A stretch of 64,000 nucleotides of DNA from JAOAHC01 sp964593045 (GTDB lineage: Bacteria; Bacillota; Clostridia; TANB77; CAG-465), in assembly GCA_964593045.1 (NCBI GenBank), contig CAZQJQ010000002.1, forward strand, positions 10,711-74,710, written 5' to 3'. The notes beneath the pieces were generated by a model that saw nothing but the letters and a program-made list of their open reading frames with translations, did no database searches and was not told the DNA's origin. Position numbers and translations under genes: made by a program. Shown here in pieces: positions 43,918 through 52,954 of the stretch (position 1 is its first letter; each line of letters begins with the position of its first letter).

Positions 43918-44911
43918 ATTTATTTTCTCCTAAATATTTTTTGTAAAATTCATCCATTGAAGAAATATATTTTTGATCTTGTATAATTCTAAATTTTTCA
44001 TATTCTTTTTCTGCTTTTTCTACTGCTTCTTTATGAGATATACTGCCACTATTATTTAATACTTCTTTTCTTCTAAATTTTAATAAATCATCAGTTGCAT
44101 TTATCCAATCCTTCATTGTCATAACATGTCTTTGTTTTGCTTCATCTTCAGCAAATACTAAAAACATATTTGTTAAATCTTTTAAATTATTCATTTCTTC
44201 TTCGTTTAAATAATTTTTTGCAATAATCACATCATATTTATATATTAAACCATCAGGAGAATTTTTCCAATTAGTTAGTCCCATATGTTCTTTATCTGAG
44301 TTTGCTCTACTATATATTAATTCGGCTGCAGTATGTCCGCTTATAGCATAATGCAACTTATTTTGAACAATTTTAAAGAAAGCATACGCTTCTTCTGACT
44401 TCGGATTGTAATCAGTTGCTGTAGCAATAAATAAATCAGTGATTTTTTGGTATGCCATTCTCTCGCTAACTCTAATTGTTTTGATACGTTCTAATAATTC
44501 ATCAAAATATTTCGTATCATATTTATTTCCATTTATAAAACGTTCATCATTTAATGCAAAACCCTTTGTCATATATTCTTTTAATATTTTTGTAGCCCAT
44601 ATTCTAAATTCTGTTGCTTTTTTCGAATTAACTCTATAACCCACGGCAATTATGGCATCTAAACTATAAATAGTTGTATTATAGTTTTTCCCGTCATCGG
44701 CAGTTAACGAGCATTTCTCGGTAACTGATTTTTTCTCTAACTCTTTGTCTTCAAATATATGTTTCAAGTGTAAACTTATATTATCTGTAGAACATTCAAA
44801 AACTTTTGACATTCCTTTTTGTGATAACCATAAAGTTTCATCTTTATAAATAGCATCTACTATAATATTTCCTTCACTATTTTTATATATAATTAATTTA
44901 TTATCTTCCAT
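43907..44911 (-). CDS. RhuM-family protein (intact)
   Basis: 334 residues of the virulence RhuM family. Features: an N-terminal winged-helix-like region (TLWLSQKGMSKVFE, then NISLHLKHIFED), SLDAIIAVGYRVNSKKATEFRIW, and the conserved block QNKLHYAISGHTAAELIYSR followed by KEHMGLTNW. The biochemical role of RhuM is not established; the family is typical of genomic islands. The start at 44911 has AAGGAG upstream. It is very similar to the broken copy at 50207-51207 and more distant from 52955-53998. Confidence 0.85.
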   Translation of the reverse strand: MEDNKLIIYKNSEGNIIVDAIYKDETLWLSQKGMSKVFECSTDNISLHLKHIFEDKELEKKSVTEKCSLTADDGKNYNTTIYSLDAIIAVGYRVNSKKATEFRIWATKILKEYMTKGFALNDERFINGNKYDTKYFDELLERIKTIRVSERMAYQKITDLFIATATDYNPKSEEAYAFFKIVQNKLHYAISGHTAAELIYSRANSDKEHMGLTNWKNSPDGLIYKYDVIIAKNYLNEEEMNNLKDLTNMFLVFAEDEAKQRHVMTMKDWINATDDLLKFRRKEVLNNSGSISHKEAVEKAEKEYEKFRIIQDQKYISSMDEFYKKYLGENKYED

Positions 44912-45026
44912 CAATACTCTCCTTTCCTTTAGTTTTTCATAAGTCATACACTTATCAATTTAAATTAAAATTTTATTAAAAAATGTTCCAAAATGTAAAA
45001 AGCATTTAGTAAAAATTCTTTTATTT

Positions 45027-45152
45027 TCAAGGATTTAATAGTGTTTTTTCATAACTCCCCACATACCAGTTTATCGACACGGATGTACAACTTTTATTTT
45101 TACCTTCTTCTTTATCTTTTTTTCTTTGCTCTCTTTTTTGATACATATCCAT
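45027..45152 (-). repeat. Copy A of the rbgA 5' leader plus cassette arm
   Basis: A 41-codon open frame: AGAAGGAG ribosome site, MDMYQKREQRKK..., then VSINW exactly as in rbgA, then a non-rbgA tail YVGSYEKTLLNP and stop. The Trp codon is 45066-45068. The AT-rich arm beyond the stop extends to about 44980 (ending in TTTTTACATTTTGG on the minus strand). Interpreted as an attL-type junction left by an insertion into an earlier rbgA start. The short open frame may be translated but is more likely a relic. Confidence 0.7.
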
Positions 45153-45202
45153 AATTAATCACTCCTTCTCTAATTATTTGAATCTTTTATTATTATAACA
45201 TA

Positions 45203-46426
45203 CTATATTTCTGTTTTAAATTTTGTTTCTATATCTCCATTTTCATAAATATAAATCACATCAACTAGTTCATTTAAAATATTCCTACTTAAGGTGAAAC
45301 TATTATTATATTTTTTATTAATTTCATTTAATACTAATTCTTGGAGTTTGTTTTTATTAATTGAATGTTTAGTACAATTTTTATTTCTATTATAGTTACT
45401 GCAATAATAATATATTTTATCTTTGCTTTTCTTAATTACAAATGAACTATCACAATCAGGACATTTCAAAAATCCAGAAAATAAATCAATTTCATTATTT
45501 TTATTTATTTTACCAGTTTTTTTAATTATTTCTTGTACCTGTTGAAATTGTTCTTTGCTAATTAATGCTTCATGATGATTAGGAGTTATTATCCAGTCTT
45601 CTTTATCAACATCAATTAATTTATTACTTCTATAATTTAATTTTCTTTTTACTCCTTGAACTAAATCACCTGTATAAGTTTGATTATTTAATATCCTGTT
45701 AATCATTTCTGAATTCCATTTATACATCGAATCAATTATTTTATTATTTGCAAGAGATTCTTGAACTTTATAAACAGCAGGTGGTAATTCTTTTTTATTA
45801 TTTAATTTTTCTGCTACTTCTTTTTTACTTTTTCCCAATAGAATCATTTTAAATATCTTTTTTACTACTCTTGAAGCAGCTATATCAATAATAAACTTAT
45901 GCTTATCATTAGGATCTTTTAAATACCCATACGGTGCTGAAACTCCAATAAATTGTCCATTTAGTTTTTTAGTTTTTAATGCTGACCTTACTTTCCTAGA
46001 AATATCTTTTGAATAAAAATCATTAGTAACATTTTTAAGTTGAATTGTATCTTCCATATAATATGAACTGTTTTCACTATCAATATTATCATTTATTGAT
46101 ATAGATCTAACTTTTAATATCGGAAAGATATCTTCAATATAATTTCCGACTGATATATAATTCCTTCCAAATCTAGATAAATCTTTAACGATTATCGTAT
46201 TTATTTTTTTATCTTTTATATCACTTAGTAATTTTTTAAATCCAGGCCTATTAAAATTAGTTCCAGTGTAACCATCATCTATATAATAATCTATTAATTT
46301 AAAATCAGTTTTTGTTTTGATATAAAATTTTATTATATTTTTTTGATTAACAATACTATTTGATTCTTCAATACTATTTTCATCTTTTGATAAACGCAGA
46401 TATGCGGCTACTTTATAAATGAACAA
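45203..46426 (-). CDS. Large serine recombinase
   Basis: 407 residues. The resolvase-type catalytic domain starts at once (KVAAYLRLSKDENSIEESNS, with the nucleophile Ser in RLSKD). Active-site Arg is in VKDLSRFGRNYISVG. A Recombinase domain follows (about 165-290), then a zinc ribbon (CPDCDSSFVIKK and YYCSNYNRNKNC) and the family-typical end. It is shorter than many phage integrases, having little coiled-coil insertion. Start appears to be TTG at 46426 with AAGAAG upstream. It is the only recombinase in the island and the best candidate for making the rbgA junctions. Confidence 0.9.
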   Translation of the reverse strand: MFIYKVAAYLRLSKDENSIEESNSIVNQKNIIKFYIKTKTDFKLIDYYIDDGYTGTNFNRPGFKKLLSDIKDKKINTIIVKDLSRFGRNYISVGNYIEDIFPILKVRSISINDNIDSENSSYYMEDTIQLKNVTNDFYSKDISRKVRSALKTKKLNGQFIGVSAPYGYLKDPNDKHKFIIDIAASRVVKKIFKMILLGKSKKEVAEKLNNKKELPPAVYKVQESLANNKIIDSMYKWNSEMINRILNNQTYTGDLVQGVKRKLNYRSNKLIDVDKEDWIITPNHHEALISKEQFQQVQEIIKKTGKINKNNEIDLFSGFLKCPDCDSSFVIKKSKDKIYYYCSNYNRNKNCTKHSINKNKLQELVLNEINKKYNNSFTLSRNILNELVDVIYIYENGDIETKFKTEI

Positions 46427-46439
46427 ACAATCACTTCTT

Positions 46440-47673
46440 TTATATTATTAAAGCAATTTTATAACTCAATCTAAACTTATATTTTATTTTTTTTTGAAAT
46501 TTTTTTATTATAAAATTTAAATAAATATCTTGATTCCTATTCAAAATTTCATATTCATCAGCACTCAATACATTATAAAATCCATAATGTATATTATCCC
46601 TACATTTTCTATTAATTACATAAAATTTTTCATTTATTTCTTTTGGTAATTCTTTAAATATATTTTCTAAAAATAAAATATTATTATTTTTTTTATCATT
46701 CCATAACAATTCAATTACAGTGGCCTTTGCTTTTGATAAAAATTTATTAAANNNNNNNNNNATCATTTTGGGGCTCCGTAGTAGACATAAAGCTACATTT
46801 TTTACATTTATTTGAAATCATCATTATTGTTTTTAATAACCCTATTCGTTGTAAAATATATATTCTTTCATCATAAGACATTTCTCTGTCGAATAATTTG
46901 TATGTTGAATAAGATTTCTGTTCTACTTTAACGTTTTTAAATAATTGTATTAATTCATCCACATATGGTTTGCGAAAAGCTTCATTACTTTCATATAGTT
47001 GCGGAAAAAAATTCTTAATCAAATTTCTAGGGCTCATAATAATACTATTATATAGTTTAAAAAACTCTTGATCTTTCTTATTCCATGTTCTACTATTAAT
47101 ATCAATTATATCTCCATCTAATAAAAATACTACAATATCAAATACATAACTATCAAAATTTATTCCCATGGAATCAATTATTTTTTTTATATTCTTTGAA
47201 TTGAATAAAGGACATTCTTTTAAATATGTCTTTCTTAATTTCTTAATTTCGGTAGCAGGATTATTGCTTTTATCTTTTATTTCTACAAATTTATAATTAA
47301 TAGTCTCAGCACAAAATATTGAAGAAAAAAACAAAAGAAAATCTGTTAAAATAAATTTCATTTCATAATTATCTATTTTATCTTCTACGCTTAGAATTAT
47401 TCCCAGCCAAAATGAATCGTTTATTATTTCTATAAATATTTTTTCAGAAATTTCAAATAGTATATTTTTTTGTTGTTCATCTGAAATAAGTAAAGAAATA
47501 TTATTAATAATATCGGTACTATAATTTTCATTATTTAGTTCACTCTTTGTAAAACACCTTATTAATATATAGTTATCTTTTTCTTCTATAATGTCAATTT
47601 TATTATTAATATTTATCCTATATTTATCAAAAATTCCTCTTTTAACATCTTCTATATTTTCTATATTATCCAA
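46440..47673 (-). CDS. Unidentified cargo gene, interrupted by assembly gaps; HEPN-like motif
   Basis: Two frames flank a 10-N gap (46752-46761). The 5' part (about 308 codons, 46762-47673) is incomplete at a second gap and contains CKKC near its end. The 3' part (about 104 codons) contains NRKCRDNIHYGFYNVLSADE, with an R-x6-H/RDNxH arrangement like HEPN RNases, and ends KIALII, 13 bases before the recombinase start. Whether both parts are one gene cannot be settled because gap length is unknown. No family recognised. Its position beside the recombinase suggests an element-borne function; an RNase/abortive-infection role is a guess from the motif. Confidence 0.45.
46752..46761. other. Assembly gap (10 N)
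   Basis: Ten N inside the cargo gene; the frames on each side differ, as expected if true gap length is unknown. Confidence 0.95.
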
Positions 47674-47792
47674 NNNNNNNNNNNNNNNNNNNNNNNNNNN
47701 NNNNNNNNNNNNNNNNNNNNNNNNNNNNNNNNNNNNNNNNNNNNNNNNNNNNNNNNNNNNNNNNNNNNNNNNNNNNNNNNNNNNNNNNNNNN
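47674..47792. other. Assembly gap (119 N)
   Basis: Removes the 5' end of the gene at 46440-47673. It lies close to repeat copy B, consistent with repeats breaking the assembly. Confidence 0.95.
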
Positions 47793-47876
47793 TTAAATAT
47801 TATTTTTTCAAAAATTATATTGATAATATTCCACTTTTTAAAACTAAAATGTAAAATCTCATTTTGCAAAAAACTT

Positions 47877-48014
47877 TATTTTATAAGGGTTTAAAGCGAT
47901 TTGTCTATATGTCCCGATATCCCAGTTTATGGAGACTTTTGGAAACCCCTCTGTCTTATTATTATTTTCTATTTTATTCTTTTTTCTTTGCTCTCTTTTT
48001 TGATACATATCCAT
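47877..48014 (-). repeat. Copy B of the rbgA 5' leader plus cassette arm
   Basis: A 45-codon open frame with an AAGGAGTG ribosome site: MDMYQKREQRKKNKIE..., KTEGFPKVSINW, then the non-rbgA tail DIGTYRQIALNPYK and stop. Trp codon 47922-47924. The leader is identical to rbgA for the first 14 codons at protein level. The arm and the TEGFPKVSIN segment recur in fragment G. Confidence 0.72.
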
Positions 48015-48166
48015 AAATTTTTCACTCCTTTTTTACTAGTAAAAATTGTATCGCCACTTCTTTTTCAATAATCATATTATTATCAAGAGATTTTTTAACT
48101 CAATTATAAATTTCATAATTCACGTATAATCCTACAAATTAATATTTATATCTTTTTATTTTATTC

Positions 48167-49177
48167 CTATATATCTTCTATATCAATATGTAAATTTATA
48201 TCTTCTTCTGTTGGTAACGATTCTAATATATCTTTTGGTAAATATTTTGATATTTCATAAGAACTTACTCCAATTGGTTTATCTATACCTTTAAGTGAAT
48301 ACTCTACTGTTAACTTTTCTTTACTCTTGCATAACAATAATCCAATTGAAGATGCATCCATTTTATCTTTTACTTGTTCATCCATTGCTGTTAAATAGAA
48401 ATTCAACTGTCCTATAAATTCTGGTTTAAACGGTACAACTTTCAGTTCAACTACAACATAGCAATGAAGTTTTAAATGATAAAATAACATATCAATAAAA
48501 TAATCATTATTTCCTACAACTAATTTATATTGTTTGCCAATAAAACTAAATCCATTTCCTAATTCAAGCAAAACATCTCTGATTCTCTCAACCATAGAAT
48601 CTTCTAGTTCTTTCTCAACATACTTTTCTTTTAACAAAGTTAAATTAAATATATAAGGATCTTTTTGTAAGTCATTTGCTAAATCGCTTTGAGGTTCAAG
48701 CAATGTATTTTTAAAATTATTTTCTTTATCTGCAATTGCTTGTCTTTCGTATAAATTCATATCTATTTGATGATCCAATACAACTTTAGACCAATTATTA
48801 TTGGCAGATTCATTCGCATACCAAAAGCGTTTTTCTTTTTCTTTTATTTTTTCTATGAGCATTATGTTATGTGTCCATGGCAATTTTGCCACTGCCGGTG
48901 GCAAAATTTCATTATCTTTATATTCAAGGTAAAATTTCTTCATTCTTTGTAAATTTCTCGCCGAAAAACCTTTAATACCAGGAAAATCTAATTTTAACTC
49001 TATTTCTAAAGTTTCAATAAATTTCTCTCCCTATTTAGAGTTTTCATTAATAATTTTACCAAGTTTATAATATAAATTTAGTAATCTTTTATTAGCATCA
49101 CCTATTATAGCTATCTGTGTATTTTGTATTTCTTTCTTAATATCTATAATTGTATTTTTAAAATCCTTTTCTAACAT
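48167..49177 (-). pseudogene. YhcG/DUF1016 PD-(D/E)XK nuclease gene with in-frame amber stop
   Basis: From the ATG at 49177 (AAAGGAG upstream) the frame runs 48 codons (MLEKDFKNTIIDIKKEI ... NENSK), meets TAG at 49031-49033, then continues in the same frame with GEKFIETLEIELKL and the normal DUF1016 body. The TAG replaces what is normally Trp (SKWG), one base change. The 258 codons after the downstream ATG at 48943 hold the nuclease fold (YFIDMLFYHLKLHCYVVVELK, then IGQLNFYL). DUF1016 proteins are candidate nucleases linked to mobile elements. Either a recent loss or a separately translated C-terminal part. Cargo between copies B and C. Confidence 0.8.
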
Positions 49178-49241
49178 TTTGCAAATCTCCTTTCAATTGT
49201 TTTTTATGAATTTTATTTATTTTTTGCAAATATGCAATAAC

Positions 49242-49397
49242 TTAATTTTTAAAAACGTTTATTTTGTAAAGGTTTGAGTGAGTTTTTGCATATGTGCCGA
49301 TATACCAATTTATATTTGTTTTATTAGTATTTTCTGAATTATTATTATTTTCTATTTTATTCTTTTTTCTTATGTTTCTTTTTTGATACATATCCAT
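49242..49397 (-). repeat. Copy C of the rbgA 5' leader plus cassette arm
   Basis: A 51-codon open frame after AGGAGGAGTG: MDMYQKRNIRKKNKIEN..., TNINW, then non-rbgA tail YIGTYAKTHSNLYKINVFKN and stop. Trp codon 49305-49307. The arm continues to about 49225 (TTATTGCATATTTG on the minus strand). The tail is shared with D, E and F. Confidence 0.72.
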
Positions 49398-49448
49398 ATC
49401 TTTTTCACTCCTCCTTTTTTGTATTACAAATTATAATATATTTAACGC

Positions 49449-50177
49449 TTAGTTCTCTATTTTGCAATCATCAATTATGGCTTTTGGTACTTTATTTTGA
49501 ATATTTTTCATATTTGATAATTGTGTATCTACTTCTTTCACATCACTATTATTTCTTGCATTTTGATAAGAATAATAGTAACCATAATATTTTAATGCAT
49601 AATCTTTTGAATTGAGTAATGGTTTTATTAAATCAATTGGATAAAGAGAATTTTTTCCATCTATTATACTAATTTCAACAAGTTTAAAAATAGATTCTTC
49701 CTCTTGTTCTTCTTGTCCTCCACTTTTAATTCGTTTATATCTTGTTCCATCATTATATAATATTCCTGTTTTCAATTTCATTGGAATTAAACACATAATA
49801 CCCATTGAAAATGGCATAAGAGTTAGTAAAAGAAAAATAATATTTTTAGTAATAATTAAAAAAGGCAACATTATAATACTAAACATTATAGATGATAGTG
49901 GACCTGCAAGAAGTATCTTACCCCATATTTTAATATTATCTTTTGATTCCTTCGTAGGTAATGTTCCTCCAACTCCAAACCACATAATAATATTTTTTTC
50001 TATTCCTATTTTTATTTTAGAATCCATTGTTTCTCTATAAATCTTAATTGGACCAACTACTAACATAAATAGTTTCCAACGATAAAATAATCCGCAAATT
50101 ATATGCCCTAATTCGTGAACCATTGTAGATATTAAATAACAAGGAATAAAACTAATTAACACTATAACAACTTCCAT
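49449..50177 (-). CDS. M50-family membrane metallopeptidase
   Basis: 242 residues. The zinc motif HELGH is in the first membrane helix (TMVHELGHIICGLFYRW), and a later YNDG element near residue 143 could supply the third ligand. Membrane segments at about 3-28, 86-107 and 110-135; the C-terminal 90 residues are soluble. GGAG precedes the ATG. Related small M50 proteins occur with peptide export or immunity systems; the substrate here is unknown. Cargo between copies C and D, upstream of a broken rhuM. Confidence 0.8.
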   Translation of the reverse strand: MEVVIVLISFIPCYLISTMVHELGHIICGLFYRWKLFMLVVGPIKIYRETMDSKIKIGIEKNIIMWFGVGGTLPTKESKDNIKIWGKILLAGPLSSIMFSIIMLPFLIITKNIIFLLLTLMPFSMGIMCLIPMKLKTGILYNDGTRYKRIKSGGQEEQEEESIFKLVEISIIDGKNSLYPIDLIKPLLNSKDYALKYYGYYYSYQNARNNSDVKEVDTQLSNMKNIQNKVPKAIIDDCKIEN

Positions 50178-50206
50178 ATCTATTTCTCCATCATCTCAAT
50201 AAATTA

Positions 50207-51207
50207 CTATTTTTCTTTGTTTTCTTCTAAATATTTATTATACATTTCATCCATTGAAGATATATATTTCTGATCTTGTATTATTCTATATTTTTCATAT
50301 TCATTTTCAGCTTTTTAGATTGCTTGCTTATGTGATATGTTTCCACTATTTTGTAATACTTTTTTTCTTCTAAACTTTAACAAATCATCTGTAGCATTTA
50401 TCCAATCCTTCATTGACATTACATTTCTTTCTTTTGCTTCATCTTCTGCAAATACTAAAAATATATTTGTTAAATCATTTAGTTTATTTAACTCTTTTTC
50501 ATTTAAATAATTTTTAGCCACTGTTACATCATATTTATATATTAAACCATCAGGAGAATTTTTCCAATTAGTTAGTCCCATATACTCTTTTTCTGAATTT
50601 ACTCTATTATGTATCAGTTTGCAGCAGTATGTCCACTAATTGCATAATGCAATTTATTTTGAACTATTTTGAAAAAGGTGTATGCCTCTTCAGATTTTGG
50701 ATTATAATCAATAGATGTAGTCATAAATAAATCAGTAATTTTTTGATAGGCCATTCTTTCACTCACTCTAATAATTTTAATTCGTTCTAATAATTCATCA
50801 AAGTATTTTGCATCGTATTTATTTCCTTTAATGAATCTTTCATCATTTAATGAAAAACCTTTTGTTATATATTCTTTTAATATTGATGTCGCCCATATTC
50901 TAAATTCGGTTGCTTTTTTTGAATTAATACGGTATCCTACTGCAATTATCGCATCTAAGCTATAAACTTCTGTAATATAGCTTTTACCATCATCTGCAGT
51001 TATTTCCATTTTGGAAACAACTGATTCTTTATCTAGTTCATTCTCTTCAAATATATTTTTCAAGTGTTTAGAAATTGCAGGAACACCAACTTCAAAAACT
51101 TTTGACATTCCTTTTTGTGATAGCCACAGTGTATCGTCTTTCAATATAGCATCTACAACTATATTTCCATTACTATTTTTATATATTATTAGGTTATTAT
51201 CTTCCAC
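50207..51207 (-). pseudogene. RhuM-family gene, frameshifted and with a premature stop
   Basis: The start is GTG at 51207 with AAAGGAG upstream. The first 197 codons match the intact copy at 43907-44911 (LWLSQKGMSKVFEVG, YAISGHTAA). A one-base deletion near 50615 changes GHTAAEL to GHTAAN-stop; the frame resumes with LIHNRVNSEKEYMGLTNW. A second lesion, TAA near 50315, replaces Glu in QAIEKAE, after which the frame continues KAENEYEKYRIIQDQK to 50207. Two independent lesions indicate a true pseudogene. Confidence 0.88.
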
Positions 51208-51254
51208 TTTAATTCTCCTTTCATTTTATTTATCGCTTGTTTTTGTCTATTTCT

Positions 51255-51370
51255 GAACAAATGTGTAATAATTCAATTTGTTAAAATGCTTATTTTGTAA
51301 GGGTTTGAGTGAGTTTTTGCATATGTGCTGATATCCCAGTTAATACTTATCTTATTTTCGCTATTATTCA
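51255..51370 (-). repeat. Copy D: cassette arm fused to the DUF1016 gene end
   Basis: Here the MDMYQK leader is missing. A short frame starts at an ATG overlapping the DUF1016 stop (ATGAATAA) and reads MNNSENKISINWDISTYAKT, ending at 51290. ISINW, the tail and the AT-rich arm (to TTATTACACATTTG, about 51255) match C, E and F. Trp codon 51335-51337. A one-base deletion relative to C shortens the tail. Confidence 0.65.
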
Positions 51371-52434
51371 TTATTTTTACCATCTTCTATTTCATTTTCC
51401 CTTGCCAATTCCAATAATTCTTTTTCATCTTTTATTATCTTAATTAGTTCATCTTTAGATGGCATATATGTTAAATATTTAGATGCATATACGTTTTTAA
51501 CACTATCTCCCAGAGTCATCTCGACAACTGCTTCATCTTTATCCGCACATAATAATATTCCAATTGGTTGATTTTCTCCGTCTATCATTTGAGTCTTTTT
51601 ATAGTAATTCACATACATTTGCATTTGTCCAATATCTTGATGAGTCAATTTACCAATCTTTAAATCAATTATAACAAAACATTTTGCTAACCTATTATAA
51701 AACACTAAATCTGGATAATAATATTCACTTCCAATTTTTAATCTTTGTTGATTTGCCACAAATGAAAAACCTCTTCCAAGTTCCAATAAAAATTCAGTTA
51801 AATGATTTAATAAAGCTTTTTCTAAATCATTTTCCAAATAGTTTATATTTTCCTTTAAACCAGCAAATTCAAATATATACGGATTTTTAAGCAATTCTTC
51901 AGGTTGTTTTTCTATTAATCCTTTTTTAGAATTTTTCATAATTAAATTTTTATCTGGTGATATTAAATATCTATCATATAATTTTGTGTTAATTTGTCTT
52001 CCTAATTCCCTATATCCCCAATTAGATTTGATTGATTCAATTTGATAAAATTCTCTTTCTTCTTTTCTTTCTATTTTTATTAATTCTTGAAAATGTGACC
52101 AACTCAATTCAATCGGCACTGCCGACCATATTGGATAATACTCATAAAATCTACGCATTCTTCTAATACTTACCGGTGAATAACCATTTCCAAATTCATT
52201 TTTAAGTTTCTTTGATAAAGCTTCAATAATTTTCTTCCCGTAGAATCCACTGTCAGAATTATTAAATAATTCTGACGTAATTTTCCCAACATACCAATAC
52301 ACTTCTATCATTGTATTATCAATTTGTTTTAACATTTTACCACGGGCATTAATTATTTTGCTTTTAATATCCGAATAAATTTCATTAACATTAGAAAGTT
52401 CATTATTATTTAATATCAACTCTTTTTTATCCAT
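51364..52434 (-). CDS. YhcG/DUF1016-family PD-(D/E)XK nuclease-like protein (intact)
   Basis: 356 residues. N-terminal DUF1016_N helical domain (about 15-190: MIEVYWYVGKIT, YGKKIIEALSKKLKNEFGNG, SIRRMRRFYEYYP, WSHFQELIKI). C-terminal nuclease-like domain with YYPDLVFYN, then CFVIIDLKIGKLTHQDIGQM, a plausible D...(D)xK active site. The start at 52434 has GGAG upstream; the ATG three codons earlier lies within that site. DUF1016 proteins are frequent on mobile and restriction loci. Cargo between copies D and E. Confidence 0.87.
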   Translation of the reverse strand: MDKKELILNNNELSNVNEIYSDIKSKIINARGKMLKQIDNTMIEVYWYVGKITSELFNNSDSGFYGKKIIEALSKKLKNEFGNGYSPVSIRRMRRFYEYYPIWSAVPIELSWSHFQELIKIERKEEREFYQIESIKSNWGYRELGRQINTKLYDRYLISPDKNLIMKNSKKGLIEKQPEELLKNPYIFEFAGLKENINYLENDLEKALLNHLTEFLLELGRGFSFVANQQRLKIGSEYYYPDLVFYNRLAKCFVIIDLKIGKLTHQDIGQMQMYVNYYKKTQMIDGENQPIGILLCADKDEAVVEMTLGDSVKNVYASKYLTYMPSKDELIKIIKDEKELLELARENEIEDGKNNE

Positions 52435-52474
52435 AAATTGCATCTCCTTTCAATCATTTCTTGTTAAATTTCAC

Positions 52475-52660
52475 CTATTTTTGTTAAGATATGTAATAAC
52501 TCGTTTTTGACAAATGCTTATTTTATAAGGGTTCGAGTGAGTGTTTCCATATGTCTCCATTAGCCAGTTTATATTTGTTTTACTGTTATTTTCTGAATTG
52601 TTTTTATCTTCCATTTTTTTATTTTTTCTTTATTCTCTTTTTTGATGCATATCCATATCT
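52475..52660 (-). repeat. Copy E of the rbgA 5' leader plus cassette arm (decayed)
   Basis: AAGGAGTG and ATG at 52656 read MDMHQKRE, then TAA. A second ATG at 52614 opens MEDKNNSENNSKTNINW, followed by LMETYGNTHSNPYKISI, the same arm as C and D. The W codon is at 52564-52566. The arm ends near TTATTACATAT. Confidence 0.68.
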
Positions 52661-52703
52661 TTTTCACTCCTTTTATTTTAGATATAATTTGCCATTATAC
52701 TAT

Positions 52704-52898
52704 CTAAAATACCCCATCATTAAATATAACATCAAATTGGTATTCATTATCTATTAAATTTTGTATAACTGCACCTGCAACAGCTGATAATAATATTTTT
52801 GTTGTTAAAGACAGGTCCTTTATACTTTCAATTTGTTCAGCAGATACTTCATTAAGCCTAAATTTTCTACCTTTTAATTTTCCAAAAAATTCTGACAA
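52704..52898 (-). CDS. Short open frame, probable gene remnant
   Basis: 64 codons from a TTG at 52898 with no ribosome site, reading LSEFFGKLKGRKFRLNEVSA and ending VIFNDGVF. Not recognised. A stop lies just upstream in frame. It may be the remnant of a cargo gene between copies E and F. Confidence 0.25.
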   Translation of the reverse strand: MSEFFGKLKGRKFRLNEVSAEQIESIKDLSLTTKILLSAVAGAVIQNLIDNEYQFDVIFNDGVF

Positions 52899-52954
52899 AG
52901 CCCATTATATTTTATAATTCTTATTTTCAATTTTTATATTTATAATTTGCAACA

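Noticed and set aside
49031..49033. Programmed stop-codon read-through or pyrrolysine at TAG in the DUF1016 gene
   Set aside because: No recoding hairpin is apparent, Trp is the usual residue, and neighbouring cargo genes are also decaying.
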